Part shown: positions 42,229-52,542 of the stretch, piece by piece
Numbering within the stretch: the stretch's first letter is position 1
How the letters are laid out: every line of letters starts with the position of its first letter
Assembly: GCF_007954505.1 (NCBI RefSeq)
Contig: NZ_CP042412.1
Coordinates: forward strand, 2,046,001-2,110,000
Length of the DNA: 64,000 nt
Direction of reading: 5' to 3'
Source of the DNA: Microbacterium sp. CBA3102
GTDB lineage: Bacteria; Actinomycetota; Actinomycetes; Actinomycetales; Microbacteriaceae
Notes under the pieces: generated by a model
Databases searched by the model: none
What the model saw: only the letters and a program-made list of their open reading frames with translations
What the model was told of the DNA's origin: nothing
Program-made: the position numbers and the translations under genes

Positions 42229-43202
42229 CACGCCACCGCCTTGGTCTTCAGGGACTGCTTGCGTGCGTACTCCGCCGCGGCCTCACGGACCCATGCGCCC
42301 TCTTCGTGTGCCGTGCGTCGGCGTTCGAGGCGCTCGGCATTGCACGGGCCGTTGCCGCGCACGACCTCGAAGAACTCGTCCCAGTCGATCTCGCCGATCA
42401 CGTACTGGCCGCTCTCCTCGTCGAAGCGCAGGTCAGGATCGGGCAGGGTCACTCCGAGGATCTCGGCCTGAGGCACGAGCATTCCGACGAAGCGCTGGCG
42501 CAGCTCGTCGTTCGAGAACCGCTTGATCTTCCACTTCATCGACTGGGCCGAGTTGGGGGACTGGTCGTCGGGCGGTCCGAACATCGCGAGACTCGGCCAG
42601 TACCACCGGTTCACGGCGTCCTGGGCCATCTCGCGCTGCTCCTCGGACCCCTGCATCAGGGTGAGCAGGATCTCGAAGCCCTGCCGCTGGTGGAAGGACT
42701 CCTCCTTGCACACGCGCACCATCGCACGGCCGTAGGGGCCGTACGATGCGCGGCACAGCGGCACCTGGTTGCAGATCGCGGCACCGTCGACCAGCCAGCC
42801 GATCGCGCCCATGTCGGCCCAGGTCGGAGTGGGGTAGTTGAAGATCGAGGAGTACTTGGCCTTGCCGCTGATGAGCTGATCCATCATCTCGTCGCGGGTG
42901 GTACCCAGGGTCTGGGCGGCGGAGTACAGGTAGAGACCGTGGCCGGCTTCGTCCTGGACCTTCGCCATCAGGATCGCCTTGCGCTTCAGACTCGGGGCGC
43001 GGGTGATCCAGTTGCCCTCGGGCTGCATGCCGATGATCTCGGAGTGCGCGTGCTGCGAGATCTGACGGACGAGGGTCTTGCGGTAAGCGTCCGGCATCCA
43101 GTCGCGCGGTTCGATGCGCTGTTCGTTCGCGATGAGGTCGTCGAAAAGACGCTCCTCATCCGAGAGGTCGCCCACCAGGGACAGGTCTGCGGGACTGGTC
43201 AT
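42228..43202 (-). CDS. paaA: phenylacetyl-CoA epoxidase catalytic subunit
   Basis: 324 aa. Di-iron monooxygenase that makes ring-1,2-epoxyphenylacetyl-CoA from phenylacetyl-CoA. Carboxylate/His ligands sit in [29 protein letters not shown] and [17 protein letters not shown]. The ATG at 43202 has GAGGAGT upstream. It opens the paaABCDE-G operon; a PaaR-type operator lies 30-51 bp upstream in the 85-bp gap. Confidence 0.96.
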   Translation of the reverse strand: MTSPADLSLVGDLSDEERLFDDLIANEQRIEPRDWMPDAYRKTLVRQISQHAHSEIIGMQPEGNWITRAPSLKRKAILMAKVQDEAGHGLYLYSAAQTLGTTRDEMMDQLISGKAKYSSIFNYPTPTWADMGAIGWLVDGAAICNQVPLCRASYGPYGRAMVRVCKEESFHQRQGFEILLTLMQGSEEQREMAQDAVNRWYWPSLAMFGPPDDQSPNSAQSMKWKIKRFSNDELRQRFVGMLVPQAEILGVTLPDPDLRFDEESGQYVIGEIDWDEFFEVVRGNGPCNAERLERRRTAHEEGAWVREAAAEYARKQSLKTKAVA

Positions 43203-43231
43203 CGTCGACTCCTCAACATCCGGTCATCTTT

Positions 43232-43253
43232 ACTGACCGATCGTTAGGTAATT
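43232..43253. promoter_or_regulatory. PaaR-type operator, paaABCDE promoter
   Basis: 22-bp site reading ACTGACCGATCG then TTAGGTAATT. It matches the PaaR motif I recall from Corynebacterium (ACTNACCG-N2-CG-N2-CGGTNAGT) with differences only in the right half (AGGT for CGGT, ATT for AGT). The left half ACTGACCGATCG is identical to that at 60181. Confidence 0.78.
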
Positions 43254-43287
43254 CTGACACAGAGGAGCATCGGATTCAAGACGGTGC

Positions 43288-43707
43288 TCAGTGCGAGCGC
43301 GAGATCAACGCGAGCAGTGCGCGCCCGTACGCCTCGGCCGGATCCGGATGCTCGAACGAGAGCGCGGCGTCGGCGATCTCGATGTCGACGCGGAAAGCGT
43401 CGTCGAGGCGCACCAGCGCGCGGAACGTGCCACGCAGCAGCTCGCGCAGCTGGTCCTCCCTCGGCAGCCACACGGCGTCCGCCAGCGTGACCGCATCGAG
43501 CGCCCACTCCGTCGTGCCGTTGAACGCCAGATCCGTGCCACTCGGCGTCTGTCGGGCCTCGATCGTCATCTCGCTGACCGTGAAGACGTCGGCCTCGGCC
43601 TCGAGTTCGACCTCGTCCGGCAGATCGAGCTGGAAGCGGTCGCCCTCGGCGGGATGCCAGACGAGCCCGGCCTCTCGCAGGGCGACGGCGAGCTCGCGTG
43701 TGATCAT
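43288..43707 (-). CDS. hypothetical protein
   Basis: 139 aa, acidic, with no membrane segment or signal peptide. It begins MITRELAVALREAGLVWHPA and goes on GDRFQLDLPDEVELEAEADV; near the C-terminus it has YGRALLALISRSH. A Trp-His-Pro-Ala-Glu-Gly-Asp-Arg-Phe opening of this kind recurs in small conserved actinobacterial proteins of unknown function, but I cannot name the family. It is divergent from the RecQ gene (60-nt gap) and convergent with nothing; it may be cotranscribed into the paa promoter region. Confidence 0.75.
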   Translation of the reverse strand: MITRELAVALREAGLVWHPAEGDRFQLDLPDEVELEAEADVFTVSEMTIEARQTPSGTDLAFNGTTEWALDAVTLADAVWLPREDQLRELLRGTFRALVRLDDAFRVDIEIADAALSFEHPDPAEAYGRALLALISRSH

Positions 43708-43767
43708 CTCCCCACGCTAGACGACGGGACCGCCGACCGTGTCGGCGGCGTGGGGCAGAGTGGGGAC

Positions 43768-45891
43768 ATGACCTCCTCCGTCTCCGCCGACACCCGCGAG
43801 CCCGCACTCGCCGCCCTGCGCGAACTGGTCGGCCGCCCCGACGCCGATTTCCACGACGGCCAGTACGAGGCGATCGAGGCCTTGGTCGAGGCGCGCCGCC
43901 GGGCGCTCGTGGTCCAGCGCACGGGGTGGGGGAAGTCGGCGGTGTACTTCGTCGCGACGCTTCTGCTGCGCAGGCAGGGGGCCGGACCGACGGTGCTCGT
44001 CTCGCCGCTGCTGGCACTCATGCGCGACCAGATCGCCGCCGCCGAACGGGCCGGCGTCCGGGCCGTCGCGATCAACTCCACGAACGCCCATGAATGGACC
44101 GACGTGCTCGCGCAGCTCGACCGCGACGAGGTCGACGTGCTGCTTGTCTCACCCGAGCGGCTCAACAATCCCGCGTTCCGCGAGCAGCAGCTCCCCGCGC
44201 TGGTGCGTCGCATCGGCATGCTCGTGGTCGACGAGGCGCACTGCATCAGCGACTGGGGGCACGACTTCCGTCCCGACTACCGACGCCTGCGTGACCTCAT
44301 CGCGCAGATGCCCGCCGACGTGCCGGTGCTCGCGACCACCGCCACGGCGAACAGCCGCGTCGTCGCCGACGTCGCCGAGCAGCTCGGCGCCCTCCAGCCC
44401 CCGGGCGAAGCGGCCGCCGAAGCTGTGCTCACGATCCGCGGACCGCTCGCGCGCACATCGCTGCGGTTGGGTGTGCTTCGCCTGCGCGATTCGACGAGCC
44501 GCCTCGCCTGGCTGCTGAGCCACCTCGACGACCTCCCCGGCTCCGGCATCATCTACACGCTGACCGTCGCGGCCGCCGTCGACACCGCCCGCCTGCTGCG
44601 CGACCACGGTCACGACGTGCGCGCCTACACCGGGCAGACCGACACCGAGGAACGCGCCGAATCCGAAGGGCTGCTCAAGCGCAACGAGGTCAAAGCGCTG
44701 GTGGCCACGAGTGCCCTGGGGATGGGGTTCGACAAACCCGATCTGGGTTTCGTGCTGCACCTCGGTGCTCCGTCGTCACCCGTGGCGTACTACCAGCAGG
44801 TCGGCCGTGCCGGTCGTGCGAGCGAGAGCGCCGACGTGCTGCTGCTGCCCGGCGTCGAAGACCGCGACATCTGGCACTACTTCGCGACGGCCTCGATGCC
44901 CGACCGTGAGCGCGCGGAGCGGGTCATCGGCGCCCTCGGTGACACCCCGATCTCGACACCGGCGCTCGAGGCGATGGTCGACATCCGCCGCACGCCTCTC
45001 GAACTGCTGCTCAAGGTGCTCGACGTCGACGGAGCGGTCCGGCGCGTGCAGGGCGGGTGGGTGTCCACCGGCGAACCATGGAGCTATGACGCGGAGCGCT
45101 ACGAACGGATCGCCGCCGAGCGTCTCGCCGAGCAGCAGCACATGATCGAGTACGAGCAGACCGACGGGTGCCGCATGGAGTTCCTGCAGCGGGCGCTGGA
45201 CGATGACACGGCTGCGCCGTGCGGGCGGTGCGACAACTGTGCAGGCGGATGGTTCCCGAAGGAGGTCGGGGAGTCCGCGAGCTCGCAGGCCGCGGAGTCC
45301 CTCGACCGGGTGGGTGTCCCGATCGAGCCCCGTCGTGCCTGGCCGACCGGCGCCGACCGGCTCGAGGTGCCGGTCAAGGGGAGGATCCCCGCCGACGAGC
45401 AGGCGAGCGAGGGGCGGGCGCTGGCGCGCCTCACCGATCTGGGTTGGGGAGGGGCTCTGCGCGAGATCTTCGCCGCGGGCGCCCCCGACACCGAGGTCAC
45501 TCCTCAACTGCTCCAGGCGTGCATCCGCGTGCTCGCGGGGTGGGAGTGGGCCGAGCGGCCGGTCGCCGTCGTCGCTCTGCCGTCGCGCTCGCACCCCGTG
45601 ATGGTCGATTCGCTCGCCCGCGGTCTCGCCGAGGTCGGGCGCCTGCCGTACCTCGGCGCGCTCGAGCCCCTCGGCGGCGGTCCCTCCGGCGGACCGGGCG
45701 GGAACAGCGTCTTCCGTCTCGCCGGACTCTGGGATCGCTTGAGCGCTCAGCACCTCGAGGTGCCGTCGGGGCCCGTGCTGCTCGTGGATGATCTGGTGGA
45801 CAGCCGGTGGACGATGACGGTCGCGGCCCGCGTGCTCCGACAGGCCGGGGCGACCGAGGTTCTGCCCTTCGCGCTGGCGCTGCGCGGATGA
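43768..45891 (+). CDS. RecQ-like ATP-dependent DNA helicase with C-terminal phosphoribosyltransferase-like domain
   Basis: 707 aa from the ATG at 43768. RecQ helicase core: VQRTGWGKSAVYFVATLLL (Walker A), VLVSPLLALMRDQI, VVDEAHCISDWGHDFRPDYRRL (motif II), LATTATANSRVV, MGFDKPDLGFVLHLG and QVGRAGRASESADVLL. A RecQ zinc-binding region follows (GCRMEFLQRALDDD with CGRCDNC). Residues ~545-707 instead of an HRDC domain resemble a type I phosphoribosyltransferase: VAVVALPSRSHPVMVDSLARGL and the PRPP-loop-like VLLVDDLVDSRWTMTVAARVL. It unwinds DNA in repair or recombination; what the extra domain does is unknown. Confidence 0.88.
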   Translation: MTSSVSADTREPALAALRELVGRPDADFHDGQYEAIEALVEARRRALVVQRTGWGKSAVYFVATLLLRRQGAGPTVLVSPLLALMRDQIAAAERAGVRAVAINSTNAHEWTDVLAQLDRDEVDVLLVSPERLNNPAFREQQLPALVRRIGMLVVDEAHCISDWGHDFRPDYRRLRDLIAQMPADVPVLATTATANSRVVADVAEQLGALQPPGEAAAEAVLTIRGPLARTSLRLGVLRLRDSTSRLAWLLSHLDDLPGSGIIYTLTVAAAVDTARLLRDHGHDVRAYTGQTDTEERAESEGLLKRNEVKALVATSALGMGFDKPDLGFVLHLGAPSSPVAYYQQVGRAGRASESADVLLLPGVEDRDIWHYFATASMPDRERAERVIGALGDTPISTPALEAMVDIRRTPLELLLKVLDVDGAVRRVQGGWVSTGEPWSYDAERYERIAAERLAEQQHMIEYEQTDGCRMEFLQRALDDDTAAPCGRCDNCAGGWFPKEVGESASSQAAESLDRVGVPIEPRRAWPTGADRLEVPVKGRIPADEQASEGRALARLTDLGWGGALREIFAAGAPDTEVTPQLLQACIRVLAGWEWAERPVAVVALPSRSHPVMVDSLARGLAEVGRLPYLGALEPLGGGPSGGPGGNSVFRLAGLWDRLSAQHLEVPSGPVLLVDDLVDSRWTMTVAARVLRQAGATEVLPFALALRG

Positions 45892-45925
45892 CGCGGGCCT
45901 GTCGGCGGCGGTCAGTCGGCGGCGG

Positions 45926-46693
45926 TCAGTCGTCGGCGGGTGCGACGCGCGGCGGCCAGGTGGTGGCACCGAGTTCGCGTGAGATGTTGCGGGCCGTCTC
46001 GCGGAGGGCGTTGAGGATCGCGTCCGAGGCCGGGGTCTGCGAGGTGGGCAGCACCACGGCGACGGCCGCGACGATGTCGTTCGAGGCATCGGCGACCGGT
46101 GCGGCGAGCGAGGATTCCCCGAGCACGGCTTCGTCGAACTCACCGGCGGTCCCGCGCTCGGCGATCGACGGCAGCTCCAGGGTCAACCGTGCGACATCGG
46201 TGATCGTGTCGCCGGTGAGGCTGCGCAGCGGTTGTTCGAAGACGCTCTGCTGGAAGCCCTGGTCGTAGGCGAGCAGGACCTTGCCCATCGCCGAGGCGTG
46301 CGCGGGAATCGCGACCCCGGTCTCCAGCATCTGCTGGCTGTCGTCGGGGCGCAGGTTGTGGTGGATCACGAGCACATCGGTGAAGTGCGGGGCACCCAGC
46401 CGCACCGAGAGGTTCGTGCGCCGTGCGAGTTCCTGCGTCCATCGCATCGCCCGCGCGCGCACATCGAGGGTGTCGAGGTACACGTTGCTCAGGCGCAGGA
46501 GCGTCGGCCCGAGCATGTAGCGCTGGCCCCCGCGTTCCTTCGCGACGAGCCCGTGCGCGCGCAACGACTTGACGATCCCGTGCACGGTCGACGGCGGCAG
46601 GCTGAGCGCTGCGGCGAGGTCGGTGATGCCGAGATGGCGTGCTCCTTGGAGCAGTTCGAGGATCTTCGCCGCGCGGTCGATCGCCTGGATCAC
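45926..46693 (-). CDS. IclR-family regulator of the dhaKLM operon
   Basis: 255 aa. Winged helix at residues ~1-65 (MIQAIDRAAKILELLQGARH, then LAAALSLPPSTVHGIVKSLR) and the IclR effector domain (HFTDVLVIHHNLRPDDSQQM, then IPAHASAMGKVLLAY). Divergent from dhaK across 158 bp that hold two TTCG-N7-CGAA dyads over the promoter, so it most likely represses dhaKLM and responds to dihydroxyacetone or glycerol (inference). It resembles the GyIR/glycerol-operon branch of IclR proteins. Confidence 0.85.
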   Translation of the reverse strand: MIQAIDRAAKILELLQGARHLGITDLAAALSLPPSTVHGIVKSLRAHGLVAKERGGQRYMLGPTLLRLSNVYLDTLDVRARAMRWTQELARRTNLSVRLGAPHFTDVLVIHHNLRPDDSQQMLETGVAIPAHASAMGKVLLAYDQGFQQSVFEQPLRSLTGDTITDVARLTLELPSIAERGTAGEFDEAVLGESSLAAPVADASNDIVAAVAVVLPTSQTPASDAILNALRETARNISRELGATTWPPRVAPADD

Positions 46694-46757
46694 GGGGAGC
46701 CCTCCTTCCGGTGCGTCGTCGAGCCGGTGTCAGTGGAGCCGGGCTTCAAGAATGATC

Positions 46758-46786
46758 TTGACAACCCGGCTGGCTCCGAGCATATT
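46758..46786 (+). promoter_or_regulatory. sigma-70-type promoter of dhaKLM
   Basis: -35 TTGACA (46758-46763), 17-bp spacer, -10 CATATT (46781-46786). Spacing is ideal and the -35 is a perfect match. The IclR-type dyads begin inside the -10 and run downstream, a layout that gives repression. Confidence 0.7.
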
Positions 46787-46820
46787 CGACATTAACGAAT
46801 TCCTTTCGGATTTTGCGAAA
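46784..46820. promoter_or_regulatory. two tandem IclR-type operators upstream of dhaK
   Basis: ATTCG-N7-CGAAT (46784-46800) and TTTCG-N7-CGAAA (46804-46820), perfect 5-bp arms, centres 20 bp apart. The shared core is TTCG-N7-CGAA. The pair lies over the -10 and transcription start of dhaK and is 90 bp from the start of the divergent IclR gene, so it could control both. Confidence 0.7.
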
Positions 46821-46851
46821 GAGACCACGAAGGATCAAAGGAGATCGAATG

Positions 46852-47843
<992 letters not shown>

Positions 47844-47844
<1 letters not shown>

Positions 47845-48485
47845 TGGCTGCTGTCGACACCGCCGTCCTCGCCGACTGGGTCTCGCGGTTCGGCACGGCC
47901 GTCACCGAGAAGCGTGACTGGCTCACGGAACTCGACTCGGCCATCGGCGACGCCGATCACGGTGCGAACATGGCCCGAGGGATGAGTGCCGTCGGCGAGA
48001 AGCTCGCAGGGGGCGCACCCGGAACGATCGACGAGCTGCTGAAGACGGTCGGCATGACCCTGGTGAGTTCCGTCGGTGGGGCCAGCGGACCGCTCTACGG
48101 CACCTTCTTCCTGCGGATGGGGATGGCTGCGGGCGCGGTGTCCGAGCTCGACGGCCCTGCCCTCGCGACCGCGCTGCGTGCGGGGCTCGACGGCATCGTC
48201 GCGCGGGGCAAGGCCGAAGCGGGGGACAAGACGATGTTCGATGCGATGGCACCGGCCGTCGACGCGATGGACGCCGCGCTCGCTGAGGGCTCGACCGTCG
48301 CGGATGCCGTCACCGCCGCGGCCGATGCCGCCGAGAAGGGCCGAGACGCCACGTTGCCGCTGGTCGCACGCAAGGGACGGGCGAGCTATCTCGGCGAGCG
48401 CAGCGCCGGTCACCTCGACCCCGGGGCGGCGTCCACGGCGATCCTCTTCGACACGCTCGCCGCGGCGGTCGCGGGCAGCGCCTGA
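47844..48485 (+). CDS. dhaL: dihydroxyacetone kinase subunit DhaL (ADP-binding)
   Basis: 213 aa. The Mg-binding acidic motif SAIGDADHGANMARG and ASGPLYGTFFLRMGMAAG, plus GDKTMFDAMAPAV and ATLPLVARKGRASYLGERS (nucleotide cap), define DhaL. It carries a tightly bound ADP that is rephosphorylated by DhaM and then donates phosphate to dihydroxyacetone on DhaK. Start codon shares one base with the dhaK stop; its own stop does the same with the next gene. Confidence 0.96.
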
Positions 48486-50998
48486 TGATCGGTATCGTCG
48501 CCGTCTCCCACAGCGCACGGCTCGGGGAGGCGGCACTGGAGCTTGCCCTGCAGATGGTCCAGGGGCCCGCTGTGCGCGTGCGGGTGGCCGCGGGCGCTGG
48601 CGTGGACGGCGACGGCGTGCCGGTCCTCGGAACGGACGCCGTGGCGGTGGCCGCGGCGATCGATGAGCTGGCTGCGGACTGCGAGGGAGTCCTGGTCCTG
48701 ATGGACCTCGGGTCGGCGGTGCTGAGTGCGGAACTCGCGCTCGAACTGCGCGCGAGCGACGTGCCGGTCCGGCTCGCTCCCGCGCCGTTCGTGGAGGGGC
48801 TGCTCGCCGCCGTCGTCTCGGCCGCGGCGGGGAGCGACCTGGATGCGGTGGCGTCCGAGGCGACCTCCGCGCTCGGGGCGAAGACCGGGCAGCTCGGGGT
48901 CCCGGACGACGCCACGCCCGCACCCGATTCAGCGGCGGATTCATCGGATGCTGCGTCGTCCTCCGCGGTCGAAGACGCAGGCGAGGCGCTCGTGCGTCGT
49001 GTGCGGGTGCGCAATCCGCAAGGGCTCCACGCACGCCCCGCCGCCCTGATCGCCGAGGCGTCCGCAGGGGCGGAGGTGCGGCTGCGACGACTTCCCGACG
49101 GACCCGATGCGTCGGCGGCGAGCCTCTCGCGTCTCCTCGTCCTCGGTGCGCGGCAGGGCGATGAGATCGAACTGACGGTGAGAGGGGCGCAGGCCGCCAC
49201 CGTGTCGGAGCGGCTGTCCGTGCTGTTCGACGACGGGTTCGGTGAGGGAACCGACGCGGCAGTGCCCGCCCCCGCCCCGGCTGCCCCCACCGAAGGCCCC
49301 GCCGCTGTCGAGGGCGCCCCGGTCACGATCGCGTCCGGCGCTGTGCTGCGCGGGCGCGGGGTGAGCCCCGGTCGGGTCGCGGCCCCCGTCGTGCACCTCG
49401 CGCCGGCCGTTGCTGAACCCGATGCGGACACCGTCATCGCGGTGGAGGAACGCGATGCCGAAGTGTCGGCGATCGAATGGGCGGCCGTGGCGGTGGCGGA
49501 CCAGCTGCGGACGCGCACTGCCCAGGCCACGGGGGAGGCGCGGGCGATCCTCGATGCGTCGCGGCTGCTCGCCTCCGATCCCGAGCTGGTCTCCGAGGCG
49601 ACCGCGCTGGTCCGTGCGAAGGGGCGCAGTGCCGCCCGTGCCGTGTGGGAGACCGGCCTGGCGCACGAGAAGGGCCTCACCGCACTGGGCGGTCGCATGG
49701 CGGAGCGCGCGGCGGACATCCGTGACGTGCGCGACAGGATCATCGCCGAGATCCTCCAAGTCGACATGCCGGGGGTGCCGGAGCGTGAGGAACCGTTCGT
49801 GCTCGTCGCGACCGACCTGTCGCCTGCCGACACGGCGACGCTCGGCGAGGGGCGGTGCGTCGGCCTCGTGACAGAGCAGGGAGGTCCGACCTCCCATACG
49901 GCGATCATCGCTCGCTCGCTCGGGCTTCCCGCGGTGGTCGGTGTGGCCGGCGCCGTCGGCATTCCTGTCGGGGCGACGCTTCTCGTCGACGGCGGCCGCG
50001 GCACGGTCGAGGTCGACCCGCCGGAGTCACGGGTCGCGGAAGCGGCGGCAGCGGCGACCGCGGTGGAGTTCGACGGGACCGGGCGTCTCGCAGACGGACA
50101 CCGCGTGGCGCTGCTCGCGAACGTCGGAGGGGCCGCGGACGCCGTGAACGCGGCGGCAGCGCGCGCGGAGGGCGTGGGGCTGTTCCGGACGGAGTTCTGC
50201 TTCCTGGACAGGGCGGACGCCCCGTCGGTCGAGGAACAGACCGCCGCATACCGCGGCGTGCTCGCTGCCTTCCCCGGCCGCAAGGTGGTCGTTCGGACGC
50301 TGGATGCCGGAAGTGACAAGCCTCTCCCGTTCGCGAATGCGGATCACGAGGACAACCCGGCCCTGGGGGTCCGCGGTCTGAGGATCGCGCGTCGTCGTCC
50401 GCAGCTCCTCGACGATCAGTTGCGGGCGCTCGCCCGGGCCGCAGAAGCGGAGTCGGCGCAGGTCGAGGTGATGGCTCCGATGGTCGCGACGGTCGAAGAA
50501 GCGCGGGAGTTCGCCGAGCGGGCTCGTGCTGCGGGGATCGAACGCGCGGGCATCATGATCGAGACTCCCTCGGCCGCGTTGCTCGCCGCGGAGCTGTTCG
50601 AGGTGGTCGACTTCGTGAGTCTGGGAACGAACGACCTGGCCCAGTACACGCTCGCGGCCGACCGCCTCCTGAGTGATCTCGGCGACTTGAACGACCCGTG
50701 GCAGCCGGCCGTCCTGCGCCTGATCGGCATCGTCGGCGAGGCGGGGAGGGCGGCCGGGAAGTCCGTCGGAGTGTGCGGGGAAGCCGCGAGCGATCCCGCA
50801 CTCGCCCCGGTTCTCGTGGGCCTGGGTGCGACCTCGCTGTCGATGACTCCGCGGTCGCTCGGCCGCGTCGCCGAGGCCCTCTCCGTGGTGAGCGAGGAGG
50901 ACTGCCGCCGGGCTGCCGAAGCGGTGCTCGGCGCACGCACCGTCGACGAGGCGAGGGCGGTGGCGAGGACGGGGGAGGCCCACGCCGAGTTTCTCTGA
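48485..50998 (+). CDS. dhaM: DhaM-enzyme I fusion phosphotransferase
   Basis: 837 aa. Domains: EIIA of the mannose type (residues ~1-130, phospho-His9 in VAVSHSARLG), an Ala/Ser/Asp linker, HPr (~175-255, phospho-His182 in NPQGLHARPAAL), then enzyme I: N-terminal domain with phospho-His471 in EQGGPTSHTAII, and a complete PEP-binding C-terminal domain (GLFRTEFCFLDRAD, NDLAQYTLAADRLLSDLGDL cut at NDLAQYTLAAD, GVCGEAASDPALAPVLVGLG). Enterobacterial DhaM stops after the EI N-terminal domain and needs general EI. This protein can in principle take phosphate from PEP directly and pass it to DhaL. Confidence 0.93.
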   Translation: MIGIVAVSHSARLGEAALELALQMVQGPAVRVRVAAGAGVDGDGVPVLGTDAVAVAAAIDELAADCEGVLVLMDLGSAVLSAELALELRASDVPVRLAPAPFVEGLLAAVVSAAAGSDLDAVASEATSALGAKTGQLGVPDDATPAPDSAADSSDAASSSAVEDAGEALVRRVRVRNPQGLHARPAALIAEASAGAEVRLRRLPDGPDASAASLSRLLVLGARQGDEIELTVRGAQAATVSERLSVLFDDGFGEGTDAAVPAPAPAAPTEGPAAVEGAPVTIASGAVLRGRGVSPGRVAAPVVHLAPAVAEPDADTVIAVEERDAEVSAIEWAAVAVADQLRTRTAQATGEARAILDASRLLASDPELVSEATALVRAKGRSAARAVWETGLAHEKGLTALGGRMAERAADIRDVRDRIIAEILQVDMPGVPEREEPFVLVATDLSPADTATLGEGRCVGLVTEQGGPTSHTAIIARSLGLPAVVGVAGAVGIPVGATLLVDGGRGTVEVDPPESRVAEAAAAATAVEFDGTGRLADGHRVALLANVGGAADAVNAAAARAEGVGLFRTEFCFLDRADAPSVEEQTAAYRGVLAAFPGRKVVVRTLDAGSDKPLPFANADHEDNPALGVRGLRIARRRPQLLDDQLRALARAAEAESAQVEVMAPMVATVEEAREFAERARAAGIERAGIMIETPSAALLAAELFEVVDFVSLGTNDLAQYTLAADRLLSDLGDLNDPWQPAVLRLIGIVGEAGRAAGKSVGVCGEAASDPALAPVLVGLGATSLSMTPRSLGRVAEALSVVSEEDCRRAAEAVLGARTVDEARAVARTGEAHAEFL

Positions 50999-51142
50999 CC
51001 CCGGATTCATGCCCGGCGGGGAATGTTCACCGTCTCATTCCGATATCGACATCCTGGGCGCTCGTCGCCGGTCGGCAGCCTCGCCCTAGGCTCGTCGGAA
51101 ACGGGTGTCGGATCGGACGCCGAAGAGGAGTCGGAGGGACAC

Positions 51143-52429
51143 ATGTCGCAGAAGCTGTCGGTACGAAAGAGCGTGATCGGTGCTCTGGCGGTGGGTGTCC
51201 TGGTGGCGCTCGCCGGCTGCGCGCCCACTCCGCAATCGACGCCGGAGCCCAGCACCGCTCCGGTCGCTCCGACGCCCGATCCCTATGCGGGGCCGATCGC
51301 CTTCGTCGGAGACGAGCTGGACTGGTTCCTCCTGAGTGCCGACGAGATCGCGGCCATGCTCCCCGATGTCGGAGAGGTCAGCCCGGCGGTCTCCTCCCTG
51401 ATCCAGGTCTCCGATGGAGGTGGCCCCGAGCCTGTTCCCGCGATCTGCAGCGCGCTCGCGGCCGAGACCTCGTTGGGGTCGATCGGTGCGCGCTCCGTCA
51501 CCTGGACGACGGCGGAGGACGGGAGTGACGGGTGGCTCCACGTGCTCCAGTTCGCCGACGAAGAGGCCGCGAAGGCCCGAATGGATCAGTATGTCGATGC
51601 GGCGGCGCAGTGCGTCGAATTCGAGTTCGGCGGACCGGCCACTTTCGCGTCTTCGACAGCAGAAGGCGACGGCGGCATCCGAGCCCTTGCCGGCTCGCTG
51701 ATCATCACCTACTCGACCGGTGGTGGCCACAGCCTCTACAAGAGCTACGTCTCGGTCGGGAACGTGATCGTCGAGGTGTGGCAGCCGTTCACCGGTGAGC
51801 CGGCGTTCGACGCCGAGGCCGCCGCAGCGCTGCTGCGCGATCGCGCGGAGGAGGCTCGGCGGATGTTGATCGACGAGCTGACGGCGAACCCTCCTGCGCC
51901 CGTCGACACGCCCGCGGCAGCCGACCCGGCCGCGCCGTGGAGCGCCTGGCAGATCACTCCGGTGGGCGTCGGGCCGGTGCAGCTGGGCGTCGAGCTCGAC
52001 GAGGCGATCGCGGCGGCGCCCGGAGCCCGCATCCAGGAACCCGAGTGGGAAGGGGGACCGACGCGACTGATCGCCGCGGATGATTCCGCGTCGCTGCTGC
52101 TCGAAACGCAGGAAGGCGGGACGTTGGTCTCGGCCCTCACCGTGGGGATCGCGAACACCGTCGGCGATCGGTCGGATGACGGAGCGGCGCTTCCGTCCGC
52201 AGACGGCGTGAAGGTCGGGGATGCCGTCTCCGTCGCCGTCGCCGCATTCCCGGAAGGCACGGACCTTCGTATCGTCTCCTCGGGGGAGTACTTCTACGAG
52301 TGGTCGACCCGAGAGGGTGTGACGCTGCGCTTCCGTCTCGACCGTGACTCGGTCGGCGACGACGGTGCCGTGATCACCGGGATCACGCTGGAGGATGCCA
52401 CCCTGCGCAACGCGCTGATCTTCGGCTGA
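51143..52429 (+). CDS. lipoprotein with sensor-like domain, function unknown
   Basis: 428 aa from the ATG at 51143 with CGGAGGGA upstream. Lipoprotein signal peptide: KSVIGALAVGVLVALAGC, Cys at about residue 26 being the lipidation site; a Pro/Thr-rich linker follows. Residues ~55-240 (DELDWFLLSADEIAAMLPDV to WLHVLQFADEEAAKARMDQY, VDAAAQCVEFEFGG) resemble the PknH-type extracellular sensor domain by pattern, which is a hedged call. The C-terminal ~150 residues (WSAWQITPVGVGPVQLGV and following) form a second, unfamiliar domain. Single gene; outer face of the membrane. Confidence 0.78.
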   Translation: MSQKLSVRKSVIGALAVGVLVALAGCAPTPQSTPEPSTAPVAPTPDPYAGPIAFVGDELDWFLLSADEIAAMLPDVGEVSPAVSSLIQVSDGGGPEPVPAICSALAAETSLGSIGARSVTWTTAEDGSDGWLHVLQFADEEAAKARMDQYVDAAAQCVEFEFGGPATFASSTAEGDGGIRALAGSLIITYSTGGGHSLYKSYVSVGNVIVEVWQPFTGEPAFDAEAAAALLRDRAEEARRMLIDELTANPPAPVDTPAAADPAAPWSAWQITPVGVGPVQLGVELDEAIAAAPGARIQEPEWEGGPTRLIAADDSASLLLETQEGGTLVSALTVGIANTVGDRSDDGAALPSADGVKVGDAVSVAVAAFPEGTDLRIVSSGEYFYEWSTREGVTLRFRLDRDSVGDDGAVITGITLEDATLRNALIFG

Positions 52430-52467
52430 CGCCTTCTCGCAGACCGATCTTCGCATCGGGCTTCATT

Positions 52468-52489
52468 ACTAACCGATCGTTCAGTTAGT
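52468..52489. promoter_or_regulatory. PaaR-type operator, paaI-paaK-tetR promoter
   Basis: ACTAACCGATCG followed by TTCAGTTAGT: 22 bp, a near-perfect dyad, one difference (CAGT for CGGT) from the recalled PaaR motif. It lies 53 bp before the paaI ATG, where a -10 would be. This is the best match of the set and is upstream of the operon that ends with the TetR gene, so it implies autoregulation. Confidence 0.85.
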
Positions 52490-52542
52490 ATGGGCCCGTC
52501 GGGGCACCGCTGCCGCGGCACCACGCGACGAGGAGGTCGACG

